Counted from the first letter of the stretch, positions 23,304-35,870 are shown. The stretch is 64,000 bases of DNA from Neoarius graeffei (GCF_027579695.1 NC_083583.1:24579599-24643598); one strand, 5' to 3'. The notes: generated by a model not told the origin, from the sequence alone. Made by a program: numbers and translations.

Positions 23304-24249
23304 GGCTACATCCACACGACAATGGCAAAGAGATTTTTTTTTAAATATCACGTCCGCATGGGCAATGGATCAGTAAAATATCAGGTTCATATGGCAACGC
23401 AACGCTTGCTGAAAACAATGCAATACACATGCCACACCTCTACGTGCGCTGTAAGACGGTCCCATCGGAGACACCAGAACAATAGAAGTAGGACACATGC
23501 ACATAAACCCGTTCTTCTGTAGCATCAGCCACATAAAGTTTTGATTATTAGTCAGTAGCATAAAATAGTATCTATTGTCTAATTTATATTTCATATTAAA
23601 ACGTCTATGTAAATTAATACATAGAAAGCCTGGCCAGGCGCTGAACGTTCTTCTGCCTTCACTTTAAGAGAAATTCAGGGCGAGCATGAGCCTAGGTTCT
23701 TCCCTGTCACTGTCACACGTGCACACCTTCTCACTCCCTGTCCTATGGCTATAGTCCCTTTAAATCACGTGCTCGTTTTTTGAATGGAGACACGGAAAGA
23801 GGAATGAACAGGGGTAGATAGAGAGAGAGAGGAATGAACGGGGTAGATGGAAGCCGGTACGGCAACATTCTGAGATCCTCCAGAATTCTTTAATGGTCCG
23901 GAATAAATTGAATGCTACACGTTGATGGATTACTTTGTTCTTCTACGCCCTTTTTGAGGAATGTATTGTCGGACTTAAACCAACATCTGAAGAGGTGAGA
24001 TCGCTCCTTTTTTTCCCTATTTTTGCTGGCGGGATTGTCATGTGGTTGTGACATCATCGTAAACAAATCCGTTCTACTCATCCAGATGACTTCGCAACAG
24101 TGCCGTTGCCAGATTTTTCCACTCTGGAACCCGTTCTCAAAAGATTTCATTTTGGGGCACCCAAAACGCCGGTGCCGTGTGGACGCCAGGCCGAAACGAT
24201 AAATAATTTTATCAGATTCACCTGAATCCGTTGCCGTGTGGACAGGGCC
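23304..24249. mobile_element. MITE with TCCACACG termini, TGA duplication
   Basis: Left GGCTACATCCACACGACA and right TTGCCGTGTGGACAGGGCC are inverted repeats, flanked by TGA (23301-23303, 24250-24252). No coding content. Confidence 0.75.
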
Positions 24250-24479
24250 TGAGACAGGGTGTTTCAAACACATGCACCTGGCATAAGGAAAAAAAAAAGG
24301 TCGATAGAAATGCAGAGCAAAGAAGGAAATAGCTGTGGATCACAACTCACATTGAGAGAGGGAATTCGGATGTAGGTTATTTTATAATGCTTTAAGTTAA
24401 CTATTTTGATTGTTAAATTAATAATGTTTTGTTATAAAAATTTTTATTTGACTGACAAATTATCTTCTAAAAAGAAGAA

Positions 24480-24833
24480 CAACTTCATTCATCACACTTG
24501 TGAAACTCCTCTCTGCATTTAGTCCATCTGAAGCAGTGAACACACACAAGTGAGCAATGAGCACACGCACATACATACCCAGAGCAGTGGGCAGCTATGC
24601 TAACAGTGCCCGGGAAGCAGTTGGGAGTTAAGTGCCTCGCTCAAGGGCACCTCAGCCTAAGACCGGTCCATGTTAACCTAACCGCATGTCTTTGGACTGT
24701 GGCAGAAACCCATGCAGACACGGAGAGAACATGCAAACTCCACACAGAAAGGCCCCTGTCAGATGTTGGGCTCAAACCCAGAACCTTCTTGTTGTGAGGC
24801 AACAGTGCTATCCACTATACCACCATGTCGCCC
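24480..24833 (-). mobile_element. tRNA-derived SINE, variant body
   Basis: Shares the head (GCGACATGGTGGTATAG) and ACATGCAAACTCC body with the main family. The 3' half instead has TGAGGTGCCCTTGAGCGAGG and TTCACTGCTTCAGATGG. Same variant at 33038-33390 and 43638-44010. Confidence 0.8.
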
Positions 24834-25138
24834 AAAAATCATGCTCATGGTTTGAAGGATAAGCTGACCAAGCACTCATCTACTATGGTTGCTTTAAACT
24901 AATTAATAAGGGTTCTTGAGACAAGCTGTGTCTCTGATTAAGACACGGTCTCCTCTGATGTCCTCCATTCAAGAAAAAAATGTTTTTGTTGACTTTAAAA
25001 GGATGGAACAATTAATTAATTAATTACAGCCACAAAAGAGTCATACTGTGGTCACATCAAGAATGTGACAAGGCTCTGTTTTCAGCTAACTCCACCCCAT
25101 GTACACAACTCACTCATACTTGTGTAAGTAATGCTTTA

Positions 25139-25893
25139 GGTGGTGTTTACATTAGACCGTATCCGTATCGTTTTCATTGCAGATGCACTGTCCATGCACA
25201 TTAAAACGCCGGAAAACGACTCCACAGGCGGAACAGTTTGAATCCACCAGGGCCCACGTATTCAACCCAGTACGTATCTGATCCGGTGCTGTGTAAACAT
25301 TGAGGAACGAGGATACGCAGTGCTGAGCTCTAGCTGACGTCGTCATTGGACAACGTCACTGTGACATCCACCTTCCTGATTCGCTGGCGTTGGTCATGCC
25401 ACGTTGGTCATGTGAATGAGCAATACAGGAAGTGTGTTGAGGAAGTAATTAAATGAATGAGCAATACAGGAAGTGTGTTGGTTACCGTAGCACTAAATAG
25501 TCTTGTTGTAATTGCAAAAAACGGCCATTCTGCGAGGTGAAGAGTGTACCGAACACTGTTAGATCCTTCTAGCATAAACACGAAGGCCATACACGGTGTA
25601 AAAAAGGCGTCATTGTAGTACCAGTACCGCCGATAACAGACTGGCATACTTCATTTTTTACAACGACATCCTTCCACTTGCAAGTGGTGAGTGACTTGCG
25701 CATGCCTGATATGCACTGGGATCATGTGACGTGCCGTCTAATTAGTCATGTGATTAGCGTAGCCGTGTATTGGCGTTGCTGTGTGCATGGGGAACGGTTT
25801 TGTTGCGGGCACAGAAATTTTGTGTGTGTACGCGAATCGTTTTAAAAACGTTAATCTGATGATCCGCTGATTCGAAATAATGTAAACAAGGCC
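25139..25893. mobile_element. PIF/Harbinger-like MITE (GTTTACATTAGACCGTATC), copy 1
   Basis: Flanked by TTA (25136-25138, 25894-25896). Left end GGTGGTGTTTACATTAGACC. The right end AATGTAAACAAGGCC is more diverged. Contains a 25-bp-scale direct repeat AATGAGCAATACAGGAAGTG at 25415 and 25456. Confidence 0.85.
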
Positions 25894-26010
25894 TTAGTGT
25901 GCAGTTTGGTCTAAGGTCTGAATACTGATATGCATAATCCCAGTATCTTCACTACACCATGTTCTGAATACACCCCTTGAAAAAAAAACAGCTATGAAAC
26001 TGATACGCAC

Positions 26011-26254
26011 CCGGTAGTAGTCCATGCTGTAGATGTCCCTGGACATTCCGAAGTCTCCAATCTTCACCAGGAGGCCATTTCCCACCAGGCAGTTGCGTGT
26101 GGCCAGGTCACGGTGCACAAAGTGCTGTGAAGACAGATACACCATACCAGCTGCAATCTGTGTGGCAATGTGCAACATCTGAGAGAGACCAAGTTCGCCA
26201 TTGCTCTGCATCGGATGGCCATCCACCAAGATGGTGGCGTCTGGACCATGAGCC
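26011..26254 (-). CDS. ntrk3: ntrk3 kinase exon 3 of 5 (HRD catalytic loop, DFG, activation loop)
   Basis: This 244-bp exon is the catalytic core. After [16 protein letters not shown] and [20 protein letters not shown] it has [11 protein letters not shown] (HRD loop, catalytic Asp), then [11 protein letters not shown] (DFG, Mg binding) and IYSMDYYR. The last segment has the Y-x3-YY autophosphorylation arrangement of Trk activation loops. The acceptor is ccccag; the first G completes the arginine codon split from the previous exon. The donor is CGG|gtgcgt. In mammalian TrkC, kinase-insert isoforms arise at this exon's 3' junction. I saw no insert exon in the following 15.6-kb intron, but a 42-bp exon is easy to miss by eye. 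Confidence 0.96.
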
Positions 26255-27549
26255 CTGGGGAACAGAGGAACAAAACAGGACCAGAAAGATTTTCATTCTA
26301 CTTGGTACAAATTAATCAATGCTGGGGATTTTGCACCTTTTCTATAAAAAGAAGCAGAAGCAAGGCATGAACGTACAAGAAGCTTGTCCTGGGTTGCAGT
26401 GAAAGGTCAGAATATGCAAAAAAGTTGCCCTACACTTGCTGCAACCCCTTGAATCTGTGAACGTGCTGTAACTTTGAACTAGCTCAACGTGAATTTCATC
26501 TCCATCTTTCCTGCCAAACAGAACCTGTGTGTTTAGGGTCTGGGACGTTATTGATTTGCCAAGCCCTTTGTCATTCTTGCTGAATAGCTCTGATGATTGC
26601 AGAAGGATTTACATAAGGTGTCTGCTTAAATGTGCTCCAGTGTAATTTCTGTCTTTCTGATAGCTCTAGCTGGGGAAACGCCCCCTTGCCAATGACCTGG
26701 AGAGCTAACAATCAAGCAGTCTTTGAGTCTGAGAAGCTATTTTGCATGTAAAACACTCTCCTGTTTGTCTTGTGAGCTGGAAAGAGAATTCTCTTCAGGT
26801 CAGCTTTATTCCACACACGCAGCGTCTGGGTAAGGCCTAATTGGAGTCAGTGACCAGCATTGTGCTATTCTTTTATGCCCTGACTAACTCCATGTGCCTG
26901 CTGCGTTTTTTTTTAAATGTTCATTACAGTATTTGGCATCTCAGAATGCAAGTCGATAGGAAGCCTTTTTATGTATAAGATGAAATGTACCCCGTTCAAA
27001 AGCACAGTTGAATGATGTTATCTCATTTAACGATCTTCATTTAACTCCAAAGAGCACTTTCTCTAGACGTGATCAGCTGAGAAGTGTAGAACGGATATTT
27101 TCGCACCATAGACACGAAGGAATTAGCCTGTACGTGGCATGCACAGCGAATATTTATGATGGGAAAATTCAGACAGAGAGCAGCGTGAGCTGCAAAATAC
27201 CTCACAGTTGAAATGTCATGCAAGAGAAGAGTAATAAGACGTTTATTTTGAAAGGATTTCTTTAGCTATGCTACACAGGATGTGAGACGTGAGTAGCAAT
27301 TACTCTATGTGTAAGCCATGTGCAATCTTCCTTACACTTGCATTGGAACCTGGCGAGCTGACTTGTCGCGGTAAATTACTCAGGACAGATGCAATCATCA
27401 AAATGTACTTCTGGCACAAGTGGCATCCTGCTGTCATGATAAACAGCACTTTGCTTCAGCAATATCGAGTGTCTCATTGATGGGAAGTTTCATTGCTGCT
27501 TTAGCACTGTCTGTTTCTGATGCATGTTTTTGAAAGGAAGGCATCTCAC
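26255..27549. other. ntrk3 intron between exons 2 and 3
   Basis: A 1.3-kb intron with no repeat or ORF that I recognise; the least invaded intron here. Confidence 0.7.
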
Positions 27550-27722
27550 CTCAGAAACTTATTAAGGTCTCCATGCTTCATATACTCAAACACCATGATG
27601 AGCGGGTCGCCGTCCACACACACACCATAAAACTTCACAATGTGCTCGTGTTGCAGGTTGGTGAGTAGCTCGGCTTCTCTCTGGAAGTCTTTTCTTGCGG
27701 CCAGAGTCGGGTCTTTCAAGGT
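27550..27722 (-). CDS. ntrk3: ntrk3 kinase exon 2 of 5 (alpha-C helix and hinge)
   Basis: This 173-bp exon gives [20 protein letters not shown], then [20 protein letters not shown] and [17 protein letters not shown] plus two bases of an arginine codon. The QREAELL glutamate is the alpha-C residue expected to pair with the VAVK lysine, and [11 protein letters not shown] is the hinge and start of helix D. The acceptor is ctcag and the donor AG|gtgaga. Phase 0 in and two bases out match both neighbouring exons. An 8.0-kb intron separates it from the previous exon. No stop codon or frameshift is seen. Confidence 0.95.
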
Positions 27723-27951
27723 CTGAGAAAGAGAAACAACTGAATTAAATTGAGGGGGGGAAAAATGGAAAAAACTGTACTCTCATACCTGTTCTGAAGA
27801 AACACAGCAAGAGGTTGAAATGTTGAAATGAAAACAAAGATTGTTCCTTGCGATTGTCTATAAACATCATAACTCACATTTTCATTCTGATGGAAAGCCA
27901 TAAGAAAAAAAATTAAGCAGGATAAATAATTATGTTTGGTGGCATGTAATT

Positions 27952-28050
27952 AATATAATATAATATAATATAATATAATATAATATAATATAATATAATA
28001 TAATATAATATAATATAATATAATATAATATAACACTACTGAAAAAATAG

Positions 28051-28114
<64 letters not shown>
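27952..28114. repeat. (TATAA)n and (TA)n microsatellites
   Basis: About 15 TATAA units at 27955-28034, then about 30 TA units at 28054-28114. The long tyrosine/isoleucine ORF across it is a repeat artefact. Confidence 0.95.
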
Positions 28115-28117
<3 letters not shown>

Positions 28118-28784
28118 AGTAAAAAAAATCTGCTAAGACTAAATGTTCTTGATCAGACATGTTAGCTAATGAGTTATAATTTTTCTAATAAAGGAATAAT
28201 TGTGTCGATTTAATTTTGGGCCATTTGTGGGTGTAGAAGGACTGTCAAATGCAATGTTGATGGTTCAGATAAGTGGATCGAATTAGATTTTTGTCATATC
28301 CAATTTGTGTCTCAACAATAAAAAACCCACATGAGCAGTGGTGTAGTTAAGGGGGTGGATTTCAGGTTTCCTGAAATTATTTCCCATTCCAAATGCTCAT
28401 TAGTGGATGGTTAACATAACACACATACAGCATCATTGAGATTCTATATCTACCCTCCCCAAACACCAAACAAACACATTCCTGAGTTTGTTTAGTCACA
28501 TTTTATTGGTTACCAGCTACTCTAGCAAGAAACCAGAATCATGCATTTTTCCAGTTTCTGTTGAACAATAGACTCTGAAAAGAGGGATATCAAAGTTCAA
28601 GAGCTTTTTGCATGAAGAGATAAAGTACTGCAGTTTGGCTTTATAAGATAAAGTGTTGATTTGAATTTGGTCACTTGTAATTTGCAATGAGGACACTCAG
28701 TGTATACATCGGATTTAGGAATTAAATCATCTTGCTGTGTTTTGCTCTGCATATCTCACTGTTCAAGAAATGGATATCATGGGG

Positions 28785-28985
28785 CTATAAATAGATTAGA
28801 TTAGATACAATTTTATTGATCCCTTTGGGAGGGTTCCCTCAGGGAAATTAAGATTCCAGCAGCATCATTACAGATAAACAGAGAAAAGAAATAGAGAAAA
28901 CTTCTAGATAAATTAAAATAAATTAAGTATTTACATATACAAATATAAAAAGAATAAGATATGGGGAAAAGAAGGGGGGGGACTA
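28785..28985 (-). mobile_element. probable non-LTR retrotransposon 3' end
   Basis: ATTTTATTGATCCCTTTGGG followed by CCCTCAGGGAAATTAAG matches, from memory, 3' tails of fish LINE-type elements. It ends in a GATTA repeat at 28795-28808. No coding part. Confidence 0.45.
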
Positions 28986-29034
28986 GCAGGACTAATCTCT
29001 CTTTTCTTTCACATGTAAAAACTCATCAAGGTAT

Positions 29035-29460
29035 ATAAGGTTTTATTCTATCCACATTCACTGGGCTGAACCAACCGAGGACGAAATAAAAACTCTACTC
29101 AAAAACAAAACCCCCCAAAATACAAAAAAGCAATAAAATATGAAATAAAAGTATTTGATGGTAAGAACATATCCTTTTTATTTTTCAAGAATTATTATTA
29201 TAGCATTTTTCACAAATTGCTACTGTCATTTCGCCGGTTTGTTTACATTCTAAGCGGAAATGATTTTGTCGGACATTTTGTATAAAGTTTTTAATTAATC
29301 GAATTTGCAAAAAATAAAAATGCTCTGTTTCTCAAAATCCAGTGACTGTGGATAGAATAAAGCAGTTATTCCACTCAATCTTGTTGTACTCGGCGCTCCG
29401 TGCCTCGTCGGCTATCAGCTCATGTACGACTCGATTTTGTGGAATAACTGTTAATTATTT
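29035..29460. repeat. inverted-repeat element, CTATCCACATTCACTGG family, copy 2
   Basis: Left TTCTATCCACATTCACTGG, right CCAGTGACTGTGGATAGAA at 29335-29354, then a second palindrome CAGTTATTCCAC / GTGGAATAACTG. A shortened relative of the copies at 13845 and 53975. Confidence 0.7.
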
Positions 29461-29469
29461 TTACCATCC

Positions 29470-32025
29470 ATATCAAATCATCTGTTGGTAACAAAAGTTT
29501 TAAGATGGATCAGTTTGGATTTTTGTGGAACCAAGTGAAACAACACCAACAGTGGTACGCAGAATAGTATGAAGAAGCGAGACTGGGGCTGATTTCTTTC
29601 TAGCCCAGACTGTAGATTCATGTAGCACATCACTGACAGACATATCAGGTGATTACACAGAGTTAAATGCCCTCTGGATCTAGATTTGATGTCCATTTGG
29701 GCTGATATTTTTCATCCCACTTCGCTGACATATCCGTAACATATCATCAACCGTGACTGAGAAGGTGCACGTGAAATACAGTCATGGGTGTAAGCAATGT
29801 GAATGAAGTTGATTTTGTGTTTTTGTTTGAGCAAAAGGGCCACTATTTGATATTGTATTTGATATTTGGTGGAAATACATCAGAACCCAGTTGAACATTA
29901 TGCATTTGGAAGTGTTTTAAATTAGAAATCACGAATGAAGGCCTGTCTGCCTGTGTGTGTGTAATAGTTTGCCACACATCATCATCATCATTATTATTAT
30001 TATTCCATTGAGATACAATGCAATGATCAACCCTAATACTTTCATTGTTGCGATACTGATAGATATTATATTTAAGTCCTCCCATCTGAAATCACGACCC
30101 CCACTGTCGGTAACATTACTACTCACTCACAGATGAACTCAAGAATTTAATGAATTTCTTGGAATGTGATGAATCTAATCCTAATCTGCTAAAGTCGGTT
30201 TAATATTCAGGACCTCAATACTCAAAGCTCATGCCTGATATTATCACAGATCTGTGAAATAGTGTGAGACACGGATAGGCTATTTTAAGGATACGCCATT
30301 ATACTCAGCATGAATGCTCTGATTGGCTGGGAAGATCCTTAATAATCACCAAACTCTCCAATTTTCCCTCTGCAGTGCGCATTAATATACCAGTGCTCAT
30401 TTGAATGAAATCTGAATATAGCTTTTGAATTTTCTTTAATGACCTTGCAGCATGAAGCATTGACTGCATAGGTTGATGTGAATCCCCGATGAAGACAGGA
30501 TCCTCATGCTGCCACAAATGTTCAGCCTATCCTCTGCAGACATTTCGAGAGATTCCTCAGTATAGCCTGCAGCTTCCTCCTACGCTCCATTACTCTGGGT
30601 ATTGGATATTTCTTTCTGAGATATAATCCAATCAATTACACCATCCTTAAAAAATAGCTGGAGCTCAAACAGCACATAGGCCGATGTGACTGCTCGGCGA
30701 GAAAGTCTCTGATATACGCCACGTGGATGTTCAGATGGAGAGCGGTGCTAACACTACAGATGGCTCACCATCCCCCCTGTCAGTGAATCTGTTAGCTTCC
30801 TGTAGCTCAGTGCCATGTCCTTAACAGTGTTCCTGCCCTGCATAACAGACACCCCATCAATGGTGCCACTGCGGTGTGTGCTGCCTGTCCGCAAATCTGT
30901 CTCACCCTCACTTCATAGTGAGGTACCCCGGAGGCAGAGGAGCGCTCGTCTGTGAGTTTATCTTCATGCTGTACTGGTTTTAATTCATTCAATTGAATCA
31001 AAAGAAAGAGTTCAGATGCTCAGAGCGTGTGTTCAACATCATTACAGATCCTAAAAAGCACAGCACAGCAAAATATAACCATCAAGAAAACAGGACGTCA
31101 AATGATATCACTTAGGTAATGGAGAGGATCGGTCCTGAAGGCTTTATTGTGACATGTAGCTAAATTCACTGTATGCTCGACAAGACAAAGTGATGCTTGA
31201 ACAGATACTGTAGACTTGGATGAAGATATATGCCGCCTAAATCATGCAAAAATCAATATGACCAACAGACCTCTGTGCCTTTTATAAAAAAGGCTAACGA
31301 CCTCACATCCATCAAAATGCCTGAACTATAAATTGGGGTGAAGTCAGGCAGAAATGGTCCAGCATTGCAGATACTCAGCCATTCCACGGAGAGAAATGAA
31401 TTTGAATAGCTGTCTCACAAGCTTTAACAGTCCCAAATCAAGGGCAAAATTGTGACCTCGTTCTGAACACAATACATCAAAAGGAAGTAAATTGCACTAG
31501 ATGTCTAATATGTTACAACTCCAAACAGCAATCCTTCAGGAAATCCTTCAACTCTGCTGGTCATTTCATCTCTTTTACAGCAACCCTCTTTAGTACGTAC
31601 TTTCCCCCAGTTACTGGCTACCAGTTCCAACCCACTGGTCTCAAGGATGAAGGCAAACACATCCTTTACCAAGACAAGTAAAGCTGGCCAATGCATTTTT
31701 TTCATACATGTACCTCTTTCAATGTCATAGAGTGGCTAAACATTCTCGGAGGAGAGCACTATTTTGGATACATGACCTTAGAGACGCCTGTGATTGGTGT
31801 TTTTGATTGTGACCCATTCCTAATTCTTTTCTGGGTGTTCTGAGAATGTTTTTTATATAACGTCTGCAAACATTGCTGCACCATGTCTAAGGATTATCAC
31901 TAACATTTCCATTACGTTTGTTTTTGTCTAAATGAGAGCATTGTTCCCAAAGTTATGACAGTTACAGCAGATGTTTTTCTTTTCTTTCTTTTTTTTGACG
32001 ATTTGGGGTACGTTATTTTTGAATA
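29470..32025. other. intronic sequence, nothing recognised
   Basis: Intron between ntrk3 exons 1 and 2. No coherent ORF or repeat ends seen by eye, apart from a short (ATC/ATT)n tract at 29979-30003. Confidence 0.5.
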
Positions 32026-32029
32026 CTTA

Positions 32030-32563
32030 AGGCCAATTTATGCTGACAACCCAGTCCTCACAGATAGCGTCACAGACAGTGTCTGCGTAGCCCCCCCCAC
32101 CTTCGCAGATGCTCTGCGTGCACCTCCCAAAAATTGTGACCACCGCAGAAGCCTCGCAGACAGCGTCGAAGACAAGAGGGCTCTGATTGGTCCACTCTAC
32201 ATCCGCTGTACACGCACTTCCGCTTCCCTATTTTCCTGGTTTGGTTTGTTTTCACGACCGGCATTTTTAAAAACATGAGCGAAGATGGAGCAGCATGAAG
32301 AGCGGTTGATTGAGGAAGTACGTACAGCTATACGACTCCAGTTCTAGTCATTATAAAAAAAATAAAAGTTCTAGTCATTATAAGTAACTGGAGGATAAAC
32401 ACTCCACTAACCACACCCACCAACTACTCCTAGCGACTTCGCGCCCCCTTGCATTGTGCCGGTGAATAACATCGCGCACGCCTACTCCCCGCTCAACGAT
32501 AAATTACAACTGTCTGCGAAAAGCTATCTGCGAAAGCCTTGTCGCAAAAGCATGCAGAGGCCT
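32030..32563. mobile_element. PIF/Harbinger-like MITE, copy 2
   Basis: Reverse-oriented relative of 20829-21345, flanked by TTA (32027-32029, 32564-32566). Ends AGGCCAATTTATGCTG and GCATGCAGAGGCCT. Its only internal length change is a short duplicated AGTTCTAGTCATTATAA at 32339-32384. Confidence 0.9.
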
Positions 32564-32620
32564 TTACTGAACACCATAATAACATTTTCTACTAGCCAGA
32601 AATAGGGAAAAACCTTAGAC

Positions 32621-32939
32621 CAGCGTTTCTCAACCTTTTTTCAGTCACGGCACCCTTCAGAAGTATGCAAATTCTCAAGGCACCCCCATATAAATTATAC
32701 GCAGTCACGCTGACCATACGCTGACCCCAGCAGTGACGTTGTGACATGGGAAAGGGGGCCGTGAGACAAATTTTGATGATGCATGAGGCGGCGATGATCT
32801 GCATTAGTGTAACTATAATTTTTTGGAATTTTAATTCATTTTATTTATTTCAATGTTAGAATATATCATTTTTTGACGGCACCCCAACGAAGCCAGACGG
32901 CACCCCAGGGTGACGTGGCACCCCGGTTGAAAAAGGCTG
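32621..32939. mobile_element. hAT MITE with perfect 8-bp duplication
   Basis: Ends CAGCGTTTCTCAACC and GGTTGAAAAAGGCTG, flanked by CCTTAGAC (32613-32620, 32940-32947). The CAG...TTCTCAACC terminus is typical of hAT/Charlie-type elements. 319 bp, non-coding; GGCACCCC motifs are repeated inside. Confidence 0.9.
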
Positions 32940-33037
32940 CCTTAGACTATGGAAGCCAGATGTGATATTAAATAATATCAAAATAAACTGCAAAAGATCT
33001 TTACACATTTGGACATTTTTTACTTTATCTTTACTCA

Positions 33038-33390
33038 CGGTGGTGTAGTGGTTAGCACTGTTGCCTCACAGCAAGAAGGTTCTGGGTTCAAGCCCAGCGC
33101 CTTTCTGTGTGGAGTTTGCATGTTCTTCCCGTGTCTGCGTGGTTTTCCCCCCACAGTCCAAAGACATGCGGTTAACATGGGGCGGCCTTGGGCTGAAATG
33201 CCCTTGAGCAATGTACCTAACCCCCAACTGCTATAGCTGCCCACTGCTCTGGGTATGTGTGTGTGCTCATTGCTCACTTGTGTGTGCATGCATGTGTTCA
33301 CTGCTTCAGATGGGTTAAATGTAGAGGATGAATTTCACTGTGCTTGAGTGTACATGTGACAAATAAAGGCTTCTTCTGCTGCTGCTTCTT
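33038..33390 (+). mobile_element. tRNA-derived SINE, variant body
   Basis: Head CACGGTGGTGTAGTGG, B-box region GGGTTCAAGCCC, variant 3' half with TTCACTGCTTCAGATGG and ACAAATAAAGGCTTCTTC. Confidence 0.85.
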
Positions 33391-33499
33391 CTTCACCAGG
33401 CAACTTACTTACTTATTAGGTTGGCCTCAGCCATGCCCAGTGTCATGATCCATATTTGGGCCTTACCATGCTACTGCCAGTGGCATCTAAACGTAGGGA

Positions 33500-33718
33500 A
33501 CGCAACTCTTCCAACACTGATGGATAGCCAGTGGCCATCCACTAGGCGATTTAGAGTTGCCAGCTGACTAAATCTGTATGTCGTTGGACTGCAGGAGGAA
33601 ACCCACACAAGCACAGGGAGAACATGCAAACTCCACACAGAAAGGTTCCCATCAGCCATGAGGCTCAAACCCAGGACCTTCTTGCTGTGAGGCAAAAGTG
33701 CTAACCACTGCACCACCA
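33500..33718 (-). mobile_element. tRNA-derived SINE, truncated and diverged
   Basis: Retains the CACAGCAAGAAGGTCCTGGG head region and AGTTTGCATGTTCTCC body. The tail half is replaced by unrelated sequence. Confidence 0.7.
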
Positions 33719-33780
33719 AAGAAAATTCTTTGTAATGTGAATTTGTAATTTTTAAAAAAATATATTGTTCAGGCTGACAG

Positions 33781-34018
33781 AGAAATTTTATGGAGCCCTA
33801 GCAGGGACATGGAGAAAAAAAAAACATGGAGGAACAAAAAGATATACATTTGTGAGAACTCACAAAACCTTTTCATTCAGGTCAATGTACTTCTGGGTTG
33901 GTTACAGCTATAGCTGCATGTAAACCAAAATATTGCAGTGCACATACCATTGGGAGAGGCTCACAGAATTTTTATATTGGCCTCATATAAAGAAATTAAA
34001 TGCATTTTGTAGATGTGG

Positions 34019-34080
<62 letters not shown>

Positions 34081-35332
34081 GCGGCATTCAAACTGAATGC
34101 TAGCACTAATGCTAACACGGCCACTCAGTGGGGTAACTGCAGTGACTTTTGTATACGAGAAATGTTTGCGGAGACTTATGTGTAGAAATGATGTGACTGG
34201 TCGCACGAATACCGTAAACACTGATAATGCAACACAGTTTTGAATACACTACAACTTGTGCTGGTAAAACAGGAAACTAATGCTTTGCAACATCTCACGA
34301 AACTCAGATCCTCTCATACCTGCTGCCAAGCACTGATTCAATGTCTATATTTGAGGCAATCTCAAAATAAACTGTTATGAAAGTTATGCAAGATATTTCA
34401 CAGTTTTTTATTTAGGTCCATGTATTTACTGGTCAGGTCGGCAACATGGAAACCGGGCTGTAGTGGAGGCTAAATGTAGTAAACAGTGTTTATGTACTGT
34501 CTACATTTCTGAAATGGCGTGTACGCACCTCTAAATCGAGTTTATGCAACTTTAAAATTTGCTAACATGACAGTTTCCTATTGTTTTACCAAGACAATCT
34601 GTCGTACCCTCACAATTCCACTGCATTATCAGCAGTTATGCTTTCTGCATGATCAATCACATCATCTCTCTGCATACGTCTCTTGGATGCAGAAGTCATT
34701 GTGGTTACACCCACTGAGCGGCCACGTTAACATTAGTGTTCAGCTTGAATGCCATGGAATCACACGAAAAACCACATCTACAAAATGGATTTAATATCTT
34801 TATATTTGAGGCCAATCTCAAACTTCTATGAACGTCTCCCACTGGTGTGTGTGCTCCATTATTACTGTTATGAAAGTTATGCAAGATATTTCACAGTTTT
34901 TTTATTTAGGTCCATGTATTTACTGATCAGGTCGGCAACATGGAAACCGGGCTGTAGTGGAGGCTAAATGTAGTAAACAGTGTTTATGTACCGTCTACAT
35001 TTCTGAAATGGTGTGTACGCACCTCTAAATCGAGTTTATGCAACTTTAAAATTTGCTAACATGACAGTTTCTTATTGTTTTACCAAGACAATCTGTCGTA
35101 CCCTCACAATTCCACTGCATTATCAGCAGTTATGCTTTCTGCATGATCAATCACATCATCTCTCTGCATACGTCTCTTGGATGCAGAAGTCATTGTGGTT
35201 ACACCCACTGAGTTTCCATGTAGCTGAACTGACCTGGAAGTACACTGATCTAAATGAAAAAGTTTTGTGATATCATGCAAATGTTTTGTTTTTTTTCCTC
35301 CATGTTCCTTTTGGGGCTCCGTAGAAATTTAG
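33781..35332. mobile_element. long fold-back element with internal duplication
   Basis: Left end ATTTTATGGAGCCC and, inverted, right end GGGCTCCGTAGAAATTT. Similarity continues inward for roughly 300 bp (CATGGAGGAA, CACTCAGTGG, ACCACATCTACAAAATG regions). A direct duplication of about 330 bp (34385-34722 and 34872-35212) lies inside. A (GT)n tract is at 34023-34076. Confidence 0.7.
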
Positions 35333-35524
35333 CCAAGCACAAAAAGGCTTAAAATCAGTTTTAGTATTAGCTCCATTGATTAAATCATCTTCAGGCTTTA
35401 TCCCGCTCAAGGTCATGGTAGACCTGGAAGACACTGGGTGCAAATTGGGGAAAAAAGCTGCTTTGCGACAATATCGATTGTTAAGAACATCATACAAATA
35501 AAACTGAATTCAATACACCATGAG

Positions 35525-35656
35525 CACCAAACACAGACACATTCACACCCAAGGCCAATTTACACTTGCAAATCTATCTATCAACCTCTTTTTTTTCTAG
35601 GTGGAAGGAAACCAGAGAACCCAGTGGAAACTCACACAGACATGGGGAAGTATTGA
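35525..35656 (-). repeat. degenerate SINE fragment
   Basis: ACACATTCACACCCAAGGCC and GGAAACTCACACAGACATGG are diverged pieces of the main SINE body; the head is missing. Confidence 0.5.
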
Positions 35657-35739
35657 TCTCCTTTTACTAAAAAAATTAAATTGGCTTATTATAACCTGAG
35701 CTAAGCAGAACATGCTTGAGTGAGTAAGACGCTATGCAC

Positions 35740-35870
35740 CTTGACGGCTACCAGCATCTTCTCCTTGGTAGGGCTGAGGTTGTAGCACTCGGCTAGGAAG
35801 ACCTTGCCGAAAGCCCCTTCTCCCAGCTCCCGCTTCAGAACAATGTCCCTCCGCTTCACATGCTGGACAT
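35740..35870 (-). CDS. ntrk3: ntrk3 kinase exon 1 of 5 in window (glycine loop, VAVK lysine)
   Basis: This 131-bp exon encodes the start of the receptor tyrosine kinase domain of a TrkC-type neurotrophin-3 receptor. Read on the minus strand it gives [14 protein letters not shown], then the ATP-binding glycine loop GEGAFGKV, then [15 protein letters not shown] and the lysine motif VAVK. The acceptor is ctctctag and the donor AAG|gtgcat. The first two bases complete a codon begun in an unseen upstream exon. LSPTKEKM and the later tail PVYLDILG follow my memory of TrkC rather than TrkA or TrkB. The preceding juxtamembrane exon and the truncated-isoform exons were not found in 35871-64000, so that intron is probably longer than 28 kb. 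Confidence 0.95.

Noticed and set aside
27930..28160. ORF rich in Tyr-Ile dipeptides
   Set aside because: Translation of (TATAA)n and (TA)n microsatellites.
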